Of a stretch of 64,000 nucleotides of DNA, positions 8,299-17,573 are shown piece by piece. Location of the stretch: positions 1,116,001 to 1,180,000 of the forward strand of contig NZ_JBMSDV010000001.1 of NCBI RefSeq assembly GCF_049445855.1, given 5' to 3'. Positions within the stretch are counted from its first letter, which is position 1. Every line of letters begins with the position of its first letter. The notes below the pieces were generated by a model, which was given only the letters and a program-made list of their open reading frames with translations, did no database searches and was not told the DNA's origin. A program made the translations under genes and the position numbers. Origin of the DNA: JAGOCV01 sp049445855. GTDB lineage: Bacteria; Pseudomonadota; Gammaproteobacteria; Burkholderiales; Burkholderiaceae_C.

Positions 8299-8910
8299 TT
8301 ACTTGCGCATCACTTTCTCGGACGGCGTCAGCGCCTCGATGTAGGCGGGACGCGAGAAGATGCGTTCCGCGTACTTCAGCAGCGGTGCGGCATTCTTCGA
8401 CAGCTCGATGCCGTAGAAGTCCAGGCGCCAGAGCAGCGGCGCAATCGCCACGTCGAGCATGGAGAAGTTGTCGCCCAGCATGAACTTGTTCTTGAGGAAC
8501 ACCGGGGCCAGTTGCGTCAGGCGGTCGCGGATGTGCGAACGTGCCTTTTCCAGTGCCTTTTCATTGCCCTTGGCTGCGCGGTTTTCCAGCGTGGCCACGT
8601 GCACGAAGAGTTCCTTCTCGAAGTTCAGCAGGAACAGGCGCACGCGGGCGCGGTCCACCGGGTCGCCGGGCATCAGTTGCGGATGCGGGAAGCGTTCGTC
8701 GATGTACTCGTTGATGATGTTCGACTCGTACAGGATCAGGTCGCGCTCGACCAGGATCGGCACCTGGCCGTACGGGTTCATGACGCTGATGTCTTCGGGC
8801 TTGTTGTAGAGATCCACGTCGCGGATCTCGAAGTCCATGCCCTTTTCAAACAGCACGAAGCGGCAACGGTGGGAGAAAGGGCAAGTCGTTCCTGAATACA
8901 ACACCATCAT
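8299..8910 (-). CDS. sspA: Stringent starvation protein A (GST-fold)
   Basis: SspA (203 residues) is a glutathione-transferase-fold protein that associates with RNA polymerase and acts in stationary-phase and acid stress. The thioredoxin-like N-terminal half contains LYSGTTCPFSHRCRFVLFEK and the conserved NPYGQVPILVERDLILYES; a helical C-terminal domain follows. Two adjacent ATG codons are possible, with AGGAG about eight bases upstream of the first. The gene starts just after the terminator of the petABC operon, so it probably has its own promoter near or inside that terminator. Confidence 0.93.
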   Translation of the reverse strand: MMVLYSGTTCPFSHRCRFVLFEKGMDFEIRDVDLYNKPEDISVMNPYGQVPILVERDLILYESNIINEYIDERFPHPQLMPGDPVDRARVRLFLLNFEKELFVHVATLENRAAKGNEKALEKARSHIRDRLTQLAPVFLKNKFMLGDNFSMLDVAIAPLLWRLDFYGIELSKNAAPLLKYAERIFSRPAYIEALTPSEKVMRK

Positions 8911-8930
8911 GGCGTAGGCTCCTAAAAATC

Positions 8931-8963
8931 AAAAAGAGTGGGACGCCCCTGGCACTCCCACTC
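8931..8963 (-). terminator. Intrinsic terminator of petABC
   Basis: On the minus strand GAGTGGGA (8956-8963) pairs with TCCCACTC (8936-8943) around a 12-base loop. It is followed by TTTTT, GA and TTTTT. It lies 38 bases after the petC stop and 20 bases before sspA, and cleanly separates the two units. Confidence 0.85.
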
Positions 8964-9000
8964 TGCACGGCCCGCCCCTGAAGGCGCGGGCAACTCTCTG

Positions 9001-9756
9001 TTATTTGATGTCTTTCCAGAACGCGGCGTTCAGACGCCATGCGATCACGGTAAAGAACATCAGGAAAATCAGAACCCAGACGCCCACGCGCACGCGCGTG
9101 TTCGCAGCCGGCTCGGCCATCCACTGCATGTAGGCCACCAGGTCGCCCACGGCATCGTCGTACTGCTGAGGCGTCATCGTGCCCGGCGTCACCTGCTTCC
9201 AGCCGGTGACGACCTTGACCTTGTGACCATGCGACTCGTGCTCGGCATAGACCGGCTCGCGTTCGCCCTGCAGTTCCCACAGCGCGTGCGGCATGGCGAC
9301 GCTGGGGAAGGCCAGGTTGTTCCAGCCGGTGGCTTTCTCGCTGTCGCGGTAGTAGGTACGCAGGTAGGTATAGAGATAGTCTGCACCGGTGCCTCCGTGG
9401 CCGGAACGCGAACGGGTGATCAGCGTGAGATCAGGCGGGTTTCCACCGAACCAGTCCTTGGCCTGCTTCGGGTCGATCGCGGCCTTCATGGTCTCGCCGA
9501 TCTTGACGTCGCCGAACAGCAGGTTGTCCTTGATCTGCTGCTCGGTGAGGCCGATGTCCTGCAAGCGGTTGTAGCGCATGAAGGCGGCGGAATGGCAGTT
9601 CAGGCAGTAGTTGACGAACAGCTTGGCACCGTTCTGGACGGCGGCGAGGTCCGTCGTCTTCTTGGGTGCCTTGTCCCAGGCGATGCCGCCTTCAGCGGCG
9701 ACGGCACCCGTGACGATACCCAGCGTGGCGATCAGCGTGAGGATGAGCTTTTTCAT
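9001..9756 (-). CDS. petC: Cytochrome c1 of the bc1 complex
   Basis: Cytochrome c1 (251 residues) carries electrons from the Rieske cluster to soluble cytochrome c. A Sec signal peptide (about 1-21, ending GAVA-AEGG) precedes the heme site CLNCH at 51-55. A C-terminal membrane anchor follows near 225-245 (WVLIFLMFFTVIAW), with basic residues on the cytoplasmic side. The ATG at 9756 has a GGGAG Shine-Dalgarno; the longer frame reads back into petB. It is the last gene of petABC and is followed by a terminator. Confidence 0.95.
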   Translation of the reverse strand: MKKLILTLIATLGIVTGAVAAEGGIAWDKAPKKTTDLAAVQNGAKLFVNYCLNCHSAAFMRYNRLQDIGLTEQQIKDNLLFGDVKIGETMKAAIDPKQAKDWFGGNPPDLTLITRSRSGHGGTGADYLYTYLRTYYRDSEKATGWNNLAFPSVAMPHALWELQGEREPVYAEHESHGHKVKVVTGWKQVTPGTMTPQQYDDAVGDLVAYMQWMAEPAANTRVRVGVWVLIFLMFFTVIAWRLNAAFWKDIK

Positions 9757-9772
9757 TGTTGTGGTCTCCCGC

Positions 9773-11176
9773 TCAGTGCGCAACGAAAGTGACGCGGTCG
9801 GGGACCGGCTTGGTCTCACCCACGCGGCTCCACCACGGCATCAGCAGGAAGAAGCCGAAGTAGAACAGCGTGCCCACCTGCGACACGCGCTCGCCGATCG
9901 GCGAGGGAGCCTGCACACCCAGATAGGCCAGCACCACGAAGTTGATGACGAAGACGCCATACATGTACTTGTGCCAGTCGGGACGGTAGCGGATCGACTT
10001 GACCGGGCTCTGGTCGAGCCAGGGCAGGAAAAACAGGATGATCACGGCACCACCCATCACGACCACGCCCCAGAACTTGGCGTCGATCGAGAGCATCAGG
10101 GCGATGGCCACGACAGCGGCGCCGACGACGATCGCCTTGAAGATCGTGGGCAGCTTGGCCTTGACCACGCCGAAGCCGGCGCCGAGCACCACGCAGGCGA
10201 TGAGTACATACATCATCTCGGTGGTGATGGCGCGCAGCATCGAATAGAACGGCGTGAAGTACCAGACCGGCGCGATGTGCGAGGGCGTCTTCAGCGGGTC
10301 GGCCGGGATGAAGTTGTTGTACTCGAGGAAGTAGCCACCCATCTCCGGCGCAAAGAAGATGACGGCCGTGAAAACCATCAGGAACATGCACACGGCAAAG
10401 ATGTCGTGCACCGTGTAGTACGGATGGAAAGGCACGCCGTCCAGCGGCTTGCCGTCGGCGTCCTTGTGGGCCTTGATCTCGATGCCGTCGGGGTTGTTGG
10501 AGCCCACATCATGCAACGCCAGCAGGTGGGCGACGACCAGGCCCAGCAGGACCAGCGGCACGGCGATCACGTGGAAGCTGAAGAAGCGGTTGAGCGTCGC
10601 GTCCGACACGACGTAGTCGCCGCGAATCAGCAGGGCGAGGTCGGGACCGACGAACGGAACGGCTGCGAACAGGTTCACGATCACCTGGGCACCCCAGTAG
10701 GACATCTGGCCCCAGGGCAGAAGGTAGCCCATGAAAGCTTCGGCCATCAGCACCAGGAAGATCGCGCAGCCGAAGATCCAGACCAGCTCGCGCGGCTTGC
10801 GGTAGCTGCCGTACAGCAGGCCGCGGAACATGTGCAGGTACACGACCACGAAGAACGCAGAGGCACCGGTGGAGTGCATGTAGCGGATCAGCCAGCCCCA
10901 GGGCACGTCGCGCATGATGTACTCGACCGACTCGAACGCCTTGGCGGCGTCGGGCTTGTAGTGCATCACGAGGAAGATGCCGGTGACGATCTGGATCACC
11001 AGCACCAGCAGGGCGAGCGAGCCGAAGATGTACCAGAAGTTGAAGTTCTTCGGCGCGTAGTACTCCGACATGTGGACGCGGTAGGCGTCGAATGCCGTCG
11101 GGAAGCGGTTCTCGAACCAGTTGGTGACCTTGGCAGTCACCGGGGCGTTCGGGGAGATTTCCTTGAATTCAGCCAT
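9773..11176 (-). CDS. petB: Cytochrome b of the bc1 complex
   Basis: Cytochrome b (467 residues) is the quinol-oxidising membrane subunit with two b hemes. Eight or so membrane helices are visible. Heme-ligand regions are RYMHSTGASAFFVVVYLHMF in the second helix and FFSFHVIAVPLVLLGLVVAH in the fourth. The Qo-site PEWY-type motif appears as APVWYFTPFYSML. The length suits the longer betaproteobacterial form. The start has a GGAG site in ACGGAGTACCACC. Gaps to petA and petC are 12 and 16 bases, so the three are one operon. Confidence 0.96.
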   Translation of the reverse strand: MAEFKEISPNAPVTAKVTNWFENRFPTAFDAYRVHMSEYYAPKNFNFWYIFGSLALLVLVIQIVTGIFLVMHYKPDAAKAFESVEYIMRDVPWGWLIRYMHSTGASAFFVVVYLHMFRGLLYGSYRKPRELVWIFGCAIFLVLMAEAFMGYLLPWGQMSYWGAQVIVNLFAAVPFVGPDLALLIRGDYVVSDATLNRFFSFHVIAVPLVLLGLVVAHLLALHDVGSNNPDGIEIKAHKDADGKPLDGVPFHPYYTVHDIFAVCMFLMVFTAVIFFAPEMGGYFLEYNNFIPADPLKTPSHIAPVWYFTPFYSMLRAITTEMMYVLIACVVLGAGFGVVKAKLPTIFKAIVVGAAVVAIALMLSIDAKFWGVVVMGGAVIILFFLPWLDQSPVKSIRYRPDWHKYMYGVFVINFVVLAYLGVQAPSPIGERVSQVGTLFYFGFFLLMPWWSRVGETKPVPDRVTFVAH

Positions 11177-11188
11177 GGTGGTACTCCG

Positions 11189-11788
11189 TCAGGCCTTCTT
11201 GTCTTCGCCGATGAGCAGGCGCGAATCCGACAGGTACATGTGCGGCGGGACTTCAAGGTTGTCCGGCGCAGGCTTGTTCTTGTAGACGCGACCGGCCATG
11301 TCGAAGGTGGAGCCGTGGCAGGGGCACAGGAAGCCGCCGTGCCAGTCGTCCGGCAGCGAAGGCTGCGGGCCCGGCACGAACTTGTCGCTGGGTGAGCAGC
11401 CCAGATGCGAGCAGATGCCCACCACGACCAGCAGCTCCGGCTTGATGGAGCGGGCTTCGTTGCGCGCGTATTCGGGGGTGAGTTCGGCGGGGTTGCGCTG
11501 GGACTTCGGGTCCGCCAGCTGGCCGTCGAGCTTGGGCAGCTCGGCGACCTGCGAGGCCGTGCGACGCACGATCCAGACCGGCTTGCCGCGCCATTCGACG
11601 GTCATCTTCTCGCCCTCTTTGAGTGCGGAGATGTCAACTTCCACCGCAGCACCTGCCGCCTTGGCTTTTTCGGACGGCTGGAAGGTACTGACAAAGGGAA
11701 CGGCGGTTGCCACGCCGCCCACTGCACCAGCACAGCCGGACGCGATCAGCCACGTCCGTTTGCTGGTGTCGACTGGGGTGTCACTCAT
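11189..11788 (-). CDS. petA: Rieske iron-sulfur subunit of the bc1 complex
   Basis: The Rieske protein (199 residues) carries the 2Fe-2S cluster that takes an electron from quinol. Cluster ligands are visible in CSHLGC (126-131) and CPCHGS (155-160). The N-terminal anchor DTSKRTWLIASGCAGAVGG looks like a Tat-type signal with KR in place of RR, which fits Tat-dependent insertion known for Rieske proteins; the tatABC genes lie 5 kb away. The ATG at 11788 follows an AGGA site. It is the first gene of petABC, and a promoter with a palindromic operator candidate lies 43-72 bases upstream. Confidence 0.96.
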   Translation of the reverse strand: MSDTPVDTSKRTWLIASGCAGAVGGVATAVPFVSTFQPSEKAKAAGAAVEVDISALKEGEKMTVEWRGKPVWIVRRTASQVAELPKLDGQLADPKSQRNPAELTPEYARNEARSIKPELLVVVGICSHLGCSPSDKFVPGPQPSLPDDWHGGFLCPCHGSTFDMAGRVYKNKPAPDNLEVPPHMYLSDSRLLIGEDKKA

Positions 11789-11830
11789 GGGGGTCCTCAA
11801 TGAACTTCGCTTTATTGGGGTCAACCGGGG

Positions 11831-11860
11831 ATTGTAGCGGAGCGCTACAGTGCAATTCAA
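11831..11860 (-). promoter_or_regulatory. Predicted sigma70 promoter of petABC
   Basis: On the minus strand a -35 TTGAAT (11855-11860) and a -10 TACAAT (11831-11836) are separated by 18 bases. They match the consensus at four and five of six positions. The petA ATG is about 43 bases downstream of the -10. The spacer contains a palindrome. Confidence 0.55.
11833..11849. promoter_or_regulatory. Palindromic operator candidate in the petABC promoter
   Basis: The sequence TGTAGCGGAGCGCTACA is a perfect 7-bp inverted repeat around GAG. It covers the spacer and the first bases of the predicted -10 of petABC, where a bound protein would block RNA polymerase. No regulator was identified and I cannot match it to a known binding motif. 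Confidence 0.4.
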
Positions 11861-11885
11861 TGCGTTTCCGGCTGGTGCGGCCTGC

Positions 11886-11913
11886 TTGACACGCCTCATT
11901 TAGCCGCAATACT
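11886..11913 (+). promoter_or_regulatory. Predicted sigma70 promoter of mscL
   Basis: A perfect -35 TTGACA (11886-11891) is followed after 16 bases by AATACT (11908-11913), which matches the -10 consensus at four of six positions. The mscL ATG is 43 bases further on, with an AGGAG site at about 11942-11946. Confidence 0.5.
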
Positions 11914-11955
11914 GGGCGGCTTGACCAATCACGAGTCCATCAGGAGCAAGAGCGC

Positions 11956-12393
11956 ATGGGAATGATGCAGGAATTCAGGGAATTTGCCGTCAAGGGCAAC
12001 GTGATCGACCTGGCGGTCGGCGTGATCATCGGCGGCGCTTTCGGCAAGATCGTCGATTCGGTGGTCGGTGACCTGATCATGCCGGTGGTCGGACTGGTGT
12101 TCGGCAAGCTGGATTTCTCCAACATGTTCATCGTGCTGGGCTCGGTGCCTGAGGGCACCGTGCGGACACTGGCAGAGCTGAAGAAGGCTGGCGTCCCGGT
12201 GTTCGCTTACGGCAACTTCATCACCGTCGCGGTCAACTTCACCATCCTGGCCTTCATCATTTTCCTGATGGTCAAGGAGATCAACAAGCTCAAGCGCCGC
12301 CACGCCGAAGCACCGGCTCCCGCGGCACCCCCGGCCGCTCCGCCGGAAGACATCGTGCTTCTGCGCGAAATCCGCGACAGCCTGAAGAAGTAA
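11956..12393 (+). CDS. mscL: Large-conductance mechanosensitive channel MscL
   Basis: MscL (145 residues) is an inner-membrane pentameric channel that opens on osmotic downshock. The conserved N-terminal helix MMQEFREFAVKGNVIDLAVG leads into TM1 (VIIGGAFGKIVDSVVGDLIM). TM2 is near 85-108 (FITVAVNFTILAFIIFLMV). The cytoplasmic bundle ends in a proline/alanine linker and a charged helix (EDIVLLREIRDSL). The ATG has an AGGAG site ten bases upstream. The gene is divergent from petABC and convergent with pdxA. Confidence 0.96.
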   Translation: MGMMQEFREFAVKGNVIDLAVGVIIGGAFGKIVDSVVGDLIMPVVGLVFGKLDFSNMFIVLGSVPEGTVRTLAELKKAGVPVFAYGNFITVAVNFTILAFIIFLMVKEINKLKRRHAEAPAPAAPPAAPPEDIVLLREIRDSLKK

Positions 12394-12410
12394 GAACTGG
12401 CAGGTCGTCC

Positions 12411-12435
12411 CCGGCTGCATCGACATTGCAGCCGG
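12411..12435. terminator. Hairpin between convergent mscL and pdxA
   Basis: CCGGCTGCA (12411-12419) and TGCAGCCGG (12427-12435) form a perfect 9-bp stem with a 7-base loop, between the two stop codons. No T-tract follows on either strand, so termination is only a possibility. Confidence 0.4.
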
Positions 12436-12441
12436 AGCGTC

Positions 12442-13491
12442 CTAGGAGCGCCTGCCCGCCGAGAGCAGTCGCGCCATCCGCACGGCTTCGCGCAGGCTTG
12501 ACGGATCGGCTTTGCCGGTCCCCGCGATGTCAAACGCCGTTCCATGATCCGGACTGGTACGCACCAGGGGCAGGCCCAGCGTGACGTTCACGCCCTTGTC
12601 GACACCCAGGTACTTCACCGGGATCAGCCCTTGGTCGTGGTACATCGCCACCACCACGTCGAATTCCCCGGGATGGCCTGGCGCCGAGCGTGCGCGCATG
12701 AACACGGTATCCGGCGCGAAGGGACCGCTCACATCCATGCCGGCGTCCAGTGCCCGGGCAATGGCAGGGGCAATCGCCTCGCGCTCCTCGGTGCCGAAAA
12801 GGCCGCCCTCGCCCGCATGCGGGTTGAGGCCGGCCACGGCGATGCGAGGCACCCGGCCGAGCACCTCACCCAATGACTCGTGTGTGATCCGGAGCGTTTC
12901 GAACACCTGCGACTGCGTGACTGCGGCGATGGCGTCGCGCAGCGAGACGTGGATGCTCACCAGAACAGTCCGCAGTTCATCGCTCGCCAGCATCATGCGG
13001 ACCGGCGTCTGCGCAACCGTCTGGCCGAGGTGGACGGCGGCTTCAGCCTGCAGCAACTCGGTATGCCCGGGAAAAGCCACGCCCGCAGCGGCGAGCGCCT
13101 CCTTGTGGAGCGGCGCCGTCACCATGGCCGCGACTTCACCCCGCAGCGCTGCACGGGCGGCCCAGATCACGCTGTCGGCCGCCGCACGGCCGGCAGAGGC
13201 AGCGACCCGGCCAAATTCGGGCAGCGGGGCCGATGCCACGGTCTGGAGCACCGGCACACAACGCGGCGGCACAGAGAACGCCTCCAGCGGTGATCCGATC
13301 TGCGCCACAGCGTGTGGAACACCCTCGGCAGCAACGACCGCGCAGGCGCGCCGCAGCGTCGCCACATCGCCCGCCACAAAGCAGCCGCGAACGTCTCCGG
13401 CGGCCTCGCGGAACAGGTGCGCAATGATTTCAGGGCCGATGCCTGCGGGATCGCCTTGCGTAATGACCAACGGCTTCGTCGATTCGGTCAT
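12442..13491 (-). CDS. pdxA: 4-hydroxythreonine-4-phosphate dehydrogenase PdxA
   Basis: PdxA (349 residues) oxidises 4-phosphohydroxy-L-threonine in the DXP-dependent pyridoxal-phosphate pathway. Family landmarks are ITQGDPAGIGPEI near the N-terminus, PLHKEAL, the metal-binding FPGHTELL, GLNPHAGEGG and the C-terminal MYHDQGLIPVKYLGVDKGVN and RTSPDHGTAFDIAG. Length is close to the family norm. It lies 17 bases downstream of the Nif3-like gene and probably shares its transcript. Confidence 0.95.
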   Translation of the reverse strand: MTESTKPLVITQGDPAGIGPEIIAHLFREAAGDVRGCFVAGDVATLRRACAVVAAEGVPHAVAQIGSPLEAFSVPPRCVPVLQTVASAPLPEFGRVAASAGRAAADSVIWAARAALRGEVAAMVTAPLHKEALAAAGVAFPGHTELLQAEAAVHLGQTVAQTPVRMMLASDELRTVLVSIHVSLRDAIAAVTQSQVFETLRITHESLGEVLGRVPRIAVAGLNPHAGEGGLFGTEEREAIAPAIARALDAGMDVSGPFAPDTVFMRARSAPGHPGEFDVVVAMYHDQGLIPVKYLGVDKGVNVTLGLPLVRTSPDHGTAFDIAGTGKADPSSLREAVRMARLLSAGRRS

Positions 13492-13508
13492 GTGTCAGTC
13501 ACTGTCCA

Positions 13509-14267
13509 TCAGGCCGGGTTGTCGATGTCGATGAACTCGTGCGCGATGCCGAGTTCACCCGCCACATGCGCGGCGACGGCCGGAGCACCGTACCTCTCGG
13601 TCGCGTGATGCCCGCAGGCGAGGAAGCTCACGCCGCACTCGCGCGCGTAGTGCGCCTGGGGCTCAGAAATCTCACCGGTGACAAAAGCCTGCGCGCCCGC
13701 CGCGATGGCGGACTCGAAGTAGCCTTGGGCACCACCGGTGCACCAGGCGATGCGGCGGATGGGGCCCGATCCACTGTCCACGCAAGTCACGGCACGGCCC
13801 AGCACCTGGCCGACATGCGCGGACAGTTCATTGGCATCGGCAAAAGCGCGACCATCCGCAGCTTCGCCGATCACGCCGAGATTCTGTTCGCCAAAGGTTC
13901 CCTGCGGCTTCAGCCCCAGCTTCGCGCCGAGCTGCGCGTTGTTGCCCAGCACGGGGTGCGCGTCCAGCGGCAGGTGGTAAGCGAAGAGGTTGATGTCGTG
14001 CGCGAGCAGCAATGCAAGGCGCTGCTTCATCCAGCCTGTCACGCGTCCGTCATGGCCACGCCAGAACAGGCCGTGGTGCACGAAAATCGCATCGGCATCC
14101 ACGGCAATGGCCGCCTCGATCAGCGCACGACTCGCGGTCACGCCGGACACGATCTTGCCGATGGCTGCCTTGCCTTCCACCTGCAAACCGTTCGGCCCGT
14201 AGTCACGGAAACGACCGGGCTCCAGCAGGGTGTCGAAGGCTTGCAGCAAGACGGAGCGGTCAGTCAT
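13509..14267 (-). CDS. Nif3-like dinuclear metal centre protein
   Basis: A 252-residue member of the Nif3/YbgI family of hexameric proteins with a two-metal site. Metal-binding histidine pairs are seen in IFVHHGLFW near residue 63 and FLACGHHATERYG near 218. YGPNGLQVEG at the N-terminus is also typical. The enzymatic role is unsettled; GTP cyclohydrolase-like activity is the usual annotation. The ATG at 14267 (MTDRSVLLQAFD) was chosen over an upstream in-frame codon because family homology starts here. The gene is divergent from a DegS-like protease. Confidence 0.88.
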   Translation of the reverse strand: MTDRSVLLQAFDTLLEPGRFRDYGPNGLQVEGKAAIGKIVSGVTASRALIEAAIAVDADAIFVHHGLFWRGHDGRVTGWMKQRLALLLAHDINLFAYHLPLDAHPVLGNNAQLGAKLGLKPQGTFGEQNLGVIGEAADGRAFADANELSAHVGQVLGRAVTCVDSGSGPIRRIAWCTGGAQGYFESAIAAGAQAFVTGEISEPQAHYARECGVSFLACGHHATERYGAPAVAAHVAGELGIAHEFIDIDNPA

Positions 14268-14306
14268 GTAGAGGCTGTTCGTAGGGCATGGCGAGGGCGG
14301 CAAGCA

Positions 14307-14338
14307 GGCATTGTCGGCCAAAGTTCAAGCACAATGCC
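14307..14338. repeat. Inverted repeat before the DegS-like protease start
   Basis: GGCATTGT (14307-14314) and ACAATGCC (14331-14338) are perfect inverted repeats 16 bases apart, ending three bases before the protease ATG. They could form an mRNA hairpin or bind a dimeric regulator. No canonical Shine-Dalgarno is visible for that ATG. Confidence 0.35.
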
Positions 14339-14341
14339 CGC

Positions 14342-15490
<1,149 letters not shown>

Positions 15491-15540
15491 TCACCGGGAT
15501 TTCCGCGAACGCGCCGGGGAGCGACTCAGGAAGGCGCGTC

Positions 15541-16350
15541 TCAGGGTCCCGCCGACTCCTGCGATGCCTTTTCTTCGGTCTTTTCCTCGGGGGCCTGCGT
15601 GTGCTTGATGAAGATCTGCGCAGCCCAGATGCCGATCTCGTAGAGGATGCACATCGGGATGGCCAGCGCCAGCTGCGAGATCACGTCAGGCGGCGTGACA
15701 ACCGCCGCCACCACGAATGCCACGACGATGAAGTAGCCGCGGAATGACTTGAGCTTCTCGATCGTCACCAGGCCGAAGCGAGCCAGCAGCATGACCACGA
15801 TCGGCACCTGGAATGCAAGACCGAAAGCGATGTACAGCGAGAGGATCGACTCGACATACGACGCGATGTCTGGCGTGGCTGCCACGCTGGCCGGTGTGAA
15901 TTTCTGGATGAAGGCGAACATCTTGTCCAGCACGAAGAACTGCACGAACGCGATGCCGATATAGGCCAGCATGCTGCCGAAGAAGATGAGCGGCAGCGCG
16001 AATTTTTTCTCGTGGCTGTACAGGCCGGGCGCCACGAACATCCAGATCTGGTACATCAGCCAGGGCAGTGCCAGCAGGAAGGCCGCCATCAGCAGCACCT
16101 TGAGCGGCACGAAGAACGGCGTGAACACGCCCACGGCAATCAGCTTGGCATCTGGCGGCATGTGCGCCCGGATGGGAACGGCGATCCAGTCGATCAGTCC
16201 GCTCGGCCCGGGCCAGAACGCAAGCAGCGCACCGGCGACCATCAGTCCGTAGATGCAGTAAAGCAGGCGATCACGCAGCTCCATCAGGTGCTGCACGAAG
16301 GGCTGCTCGGTGCCGGCCAGTTCGTCTTCTTGCTTGTTGGTGTCGGACAT
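15541..16350 (-). CDS. tatC: Twin-arginine translocase subunit TatC
   Basis: TatC (269 residues) is the six-helix membrane subunit that binds twin-arginine signal peptides. The conserved cytoplasmic N-terminus QPFVQHLMELRDRLLY is present, followed by six hydrophobic segments and the FVVAAVVTPPDVISQ region. The C-terminal tail is short and charged (EEKTEEKASQESAGP). The ATG at 16350 was chosen over an in-frame codon nine residues upstream. It is the last gene of tatABC and converges with the protease gene across a 50-base gap that has only a weak hairpin. Confidence 0.95.
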   Translation of the reverse strand: MSDTNKQEDELAGTEQPFVQHLMELRDRLLYCIYGLMVAGALLAFWPGPSGLIDWIAVPIRAHMPPDAKLIAVGVFTPFFVPLKVLLMAAFLLALPWLMYQIWMFVAPGLYSHEKKFALPLIFFGSMLAYIGIAFVQFFVLDKMFAFIQKFTPASVAATPDIASYVESILSLYIAFGLAFQVPIVVMLLARFGLVTIEKLKSFRGYFIVVAFVVAAVVTPPDVISQLALAIPMCILYEIGIWAAQIFIKHTQAPEEKTEEKASQESAGP

Positions 16351-16409
16351 GGCTTGGGTGAAGATGAGGTCTCGCACCCGCAGGAGCGCAGTCGGGAGAG
16401 CCCGTCAGG

Positions 16410-16868
16410 TCAGTTGAGTTTCTGCGGCCGGTAGCGCGCCACACGCGCCGCCCCCGACAGCGCCTTGGTACGCACGCCCGCGCGTGCCTTGTACCACTGG
16501 GGGGTGGCGCCGCGCTTGAGACGCCATTTCTTGTTGGGGTTCTTGTAGGCCGGTGCAACAGCCGCCGAATCGTCCGGCAATGCAGCCGTCTCGGTGGTTT
16601 CGGACCAGGCCTTCTCGAAATCGCTGGCGCTGGTCTGGATGGAGCTTTCCACGTTGCGCGCGGCGTCCTCGACGGAGTCCTTCATCTTGCGCAGCTCGTC
16701 GAGCTCCATCGACCGGTTGACCTCGGCCTTGACGTCGTTCACGTAGCGCTGCGCCTTGCCCAGCAAGGCACCAACCGTGCGCGCGACGCGCGGCAGCTTC
16801 TCCGGCCCGATGACCACGAGGGCCACCACGCCGATCAGCGCCATTTTCGAGATGCCGAGATCGAGCAC
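16410..16868 (-). CDS. tatB: Sec-independent translocase subunit TatB
   Basis: TatB (152 residues) works with TatC in recognising Tat substrates. The N-terminal membrane helix MLDLGISKMALIGVVALVVI is followed by the hinge GPEKLPRVARTVG and a long amphipathic helix. The tail is variable and basic (PQWYKARAGVRTKALSG). TatB is told from TatA by the GPEKLP motif and the length. It lies seven bases after tatA and 59 before tatC. Confidence 0.94.
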   Translation of the reverse strand: MLDLGISKMALIGVVALVVIGPEKLPRVARTVGALLGKAQRYVNDVKAEVNRSMELDELRKMKDSVEDAARNVESSIQTSASDFEKAWSETTETAALPDDSAAVAPAYKNPNKKWRLKRGATPQWYKARAGVRTKALSGAARVARYRPQKLN

Positions 16869-16875
16869 AGCCGGA

Positions 16876-17118
16876 TCAGGACTTCTGTTTGGCTTCGACG
16901 TCGATGGTGGTCTTGTCTGCCGTGGCGCCGGTCACCTGACCGGGCGGCGGCGCAGCCTTGTCGTCGTTGGCCGCAGCACTACCGTCCTTCATGCCGTCCT
17001 TGAAGCCCTTGACGGCACCACCCAGGTCGGAACCGATGTTCTTCAGCTTCTTGGTGCCGAAGACCATCACGACGATCAGCAGCACGATCAGCCAGTGCCA
17101 GATGGAAAATGAGCCCAT
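16876..17118 (-). CDS. tatA: Sec-independent translocase subunit TatA
   Basis: TatA (80 residues) forms the size-variable pore of the Tat system. MGSFSIWHWLIVLLIVVMVF is the membrane helix, FGTKKLKNIGSDLG the hinge and start of the amphipathic helix, and the tail is charged. An AGGAG Shine-Dalgarno lies upstream. A minus-strand TAGAAT (17145-17150) could be a -10 giving tatABC its own promoter, although no good -35 was seen. Otherwise it is read from the upstream his genes. Confidence 0.94.
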   Translation of the reverse strand: MGSFSIWHWLIVLLIVVMVFGTKKLKNIGSDLGGAVKGFKDGMKDGSAAANDDKAAPPPGQVTGATADKTTIDVEAKQKS

Positions 17119-17201
17119 GGAAATCTCCTAATGCTTGACCTGCGATTCTAGACGCCGGCCCGATAGCCGACCTCCGCAAATGGCCGCTGTTAACCCTGAT
17201 T

Positions 17202-17561
17202 TCAACCCTTCAGCCAGGGCCGGGGACCACCCATCACGTGAATATGCAGGTGATGAACCTCCTGGCCACCCTCGGCACCGGTGTTCACCACGATGCGAAA
17301 TCCACCTTGTGGATAGGGATTGCAGCCCTGCTCGGCCGCCAGCTTCGGGGCCAGCGCCATCATCCGGCCCAGCAGGCCTGCGTGCGCCGGCTCTACCTGC
17401 GCCATGGAGGCGATATGGTCTTTCGGGATCATCAGGAAGTGCACAGGCGCCCAGGGGTGGATGTCGTGGAAGACGAAAATTTCCTCGTCCTCATACACCT
17501 TGCGCGAGGGAATCGCGCCCTGGACGATCTTGCAGAAGACGCAGTTGGGGTCGTGGCTCAT
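17202..17561 (-). CDS. HIT family nucleoside-phosphate hydrolase (HinT-like)
   Basis: A 119-residue histidine-triad protein. The triad HLHIH with preceding H103 sits at 103-108 in EVHHLHIHVMGG. The N-terminal CVFCKIVQGAIPSRKVYEDE is typical of HinT-type purine nucleoside phosphoramidases. The physiological substrate is unknown. It lies 12 bases after the DUF4870 gene and 84 bases before tatA. In many betaproteobacteria a HIT gene sits between hisE and tatA, as I recall. Confidence 0.9.
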   Translation of the reverse strand: MSHDPNCVFCKIVQGAIPSRKVYEDEEIFVFHDIHPWAPVHFLMIPKDHIASMAQVEPAHAGLLGRMMALAPKLAAEQGCNPYPQGGFRIVVNTGAEGGQEVHHLHIHVMGGPRPWLKG

Positions 17562-17573
17562 GCGTTGCCCGTG

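Noticed and set aside
11808..11830. A TTGGGGTCAA stretch near petA resembling the RAYT repeat
   Set aside because: Only about seven to eight bases match and the rest diverges, so chance similarity is more likely.
15509..15539. ACGCGCC/GGCGCGT inverted repeat between the protease gene and tatC as a terminator
   Set aside because: The stem is 7 bp with a 17-base loop and no T-tract on either strand, which is not enough to call a terminator.
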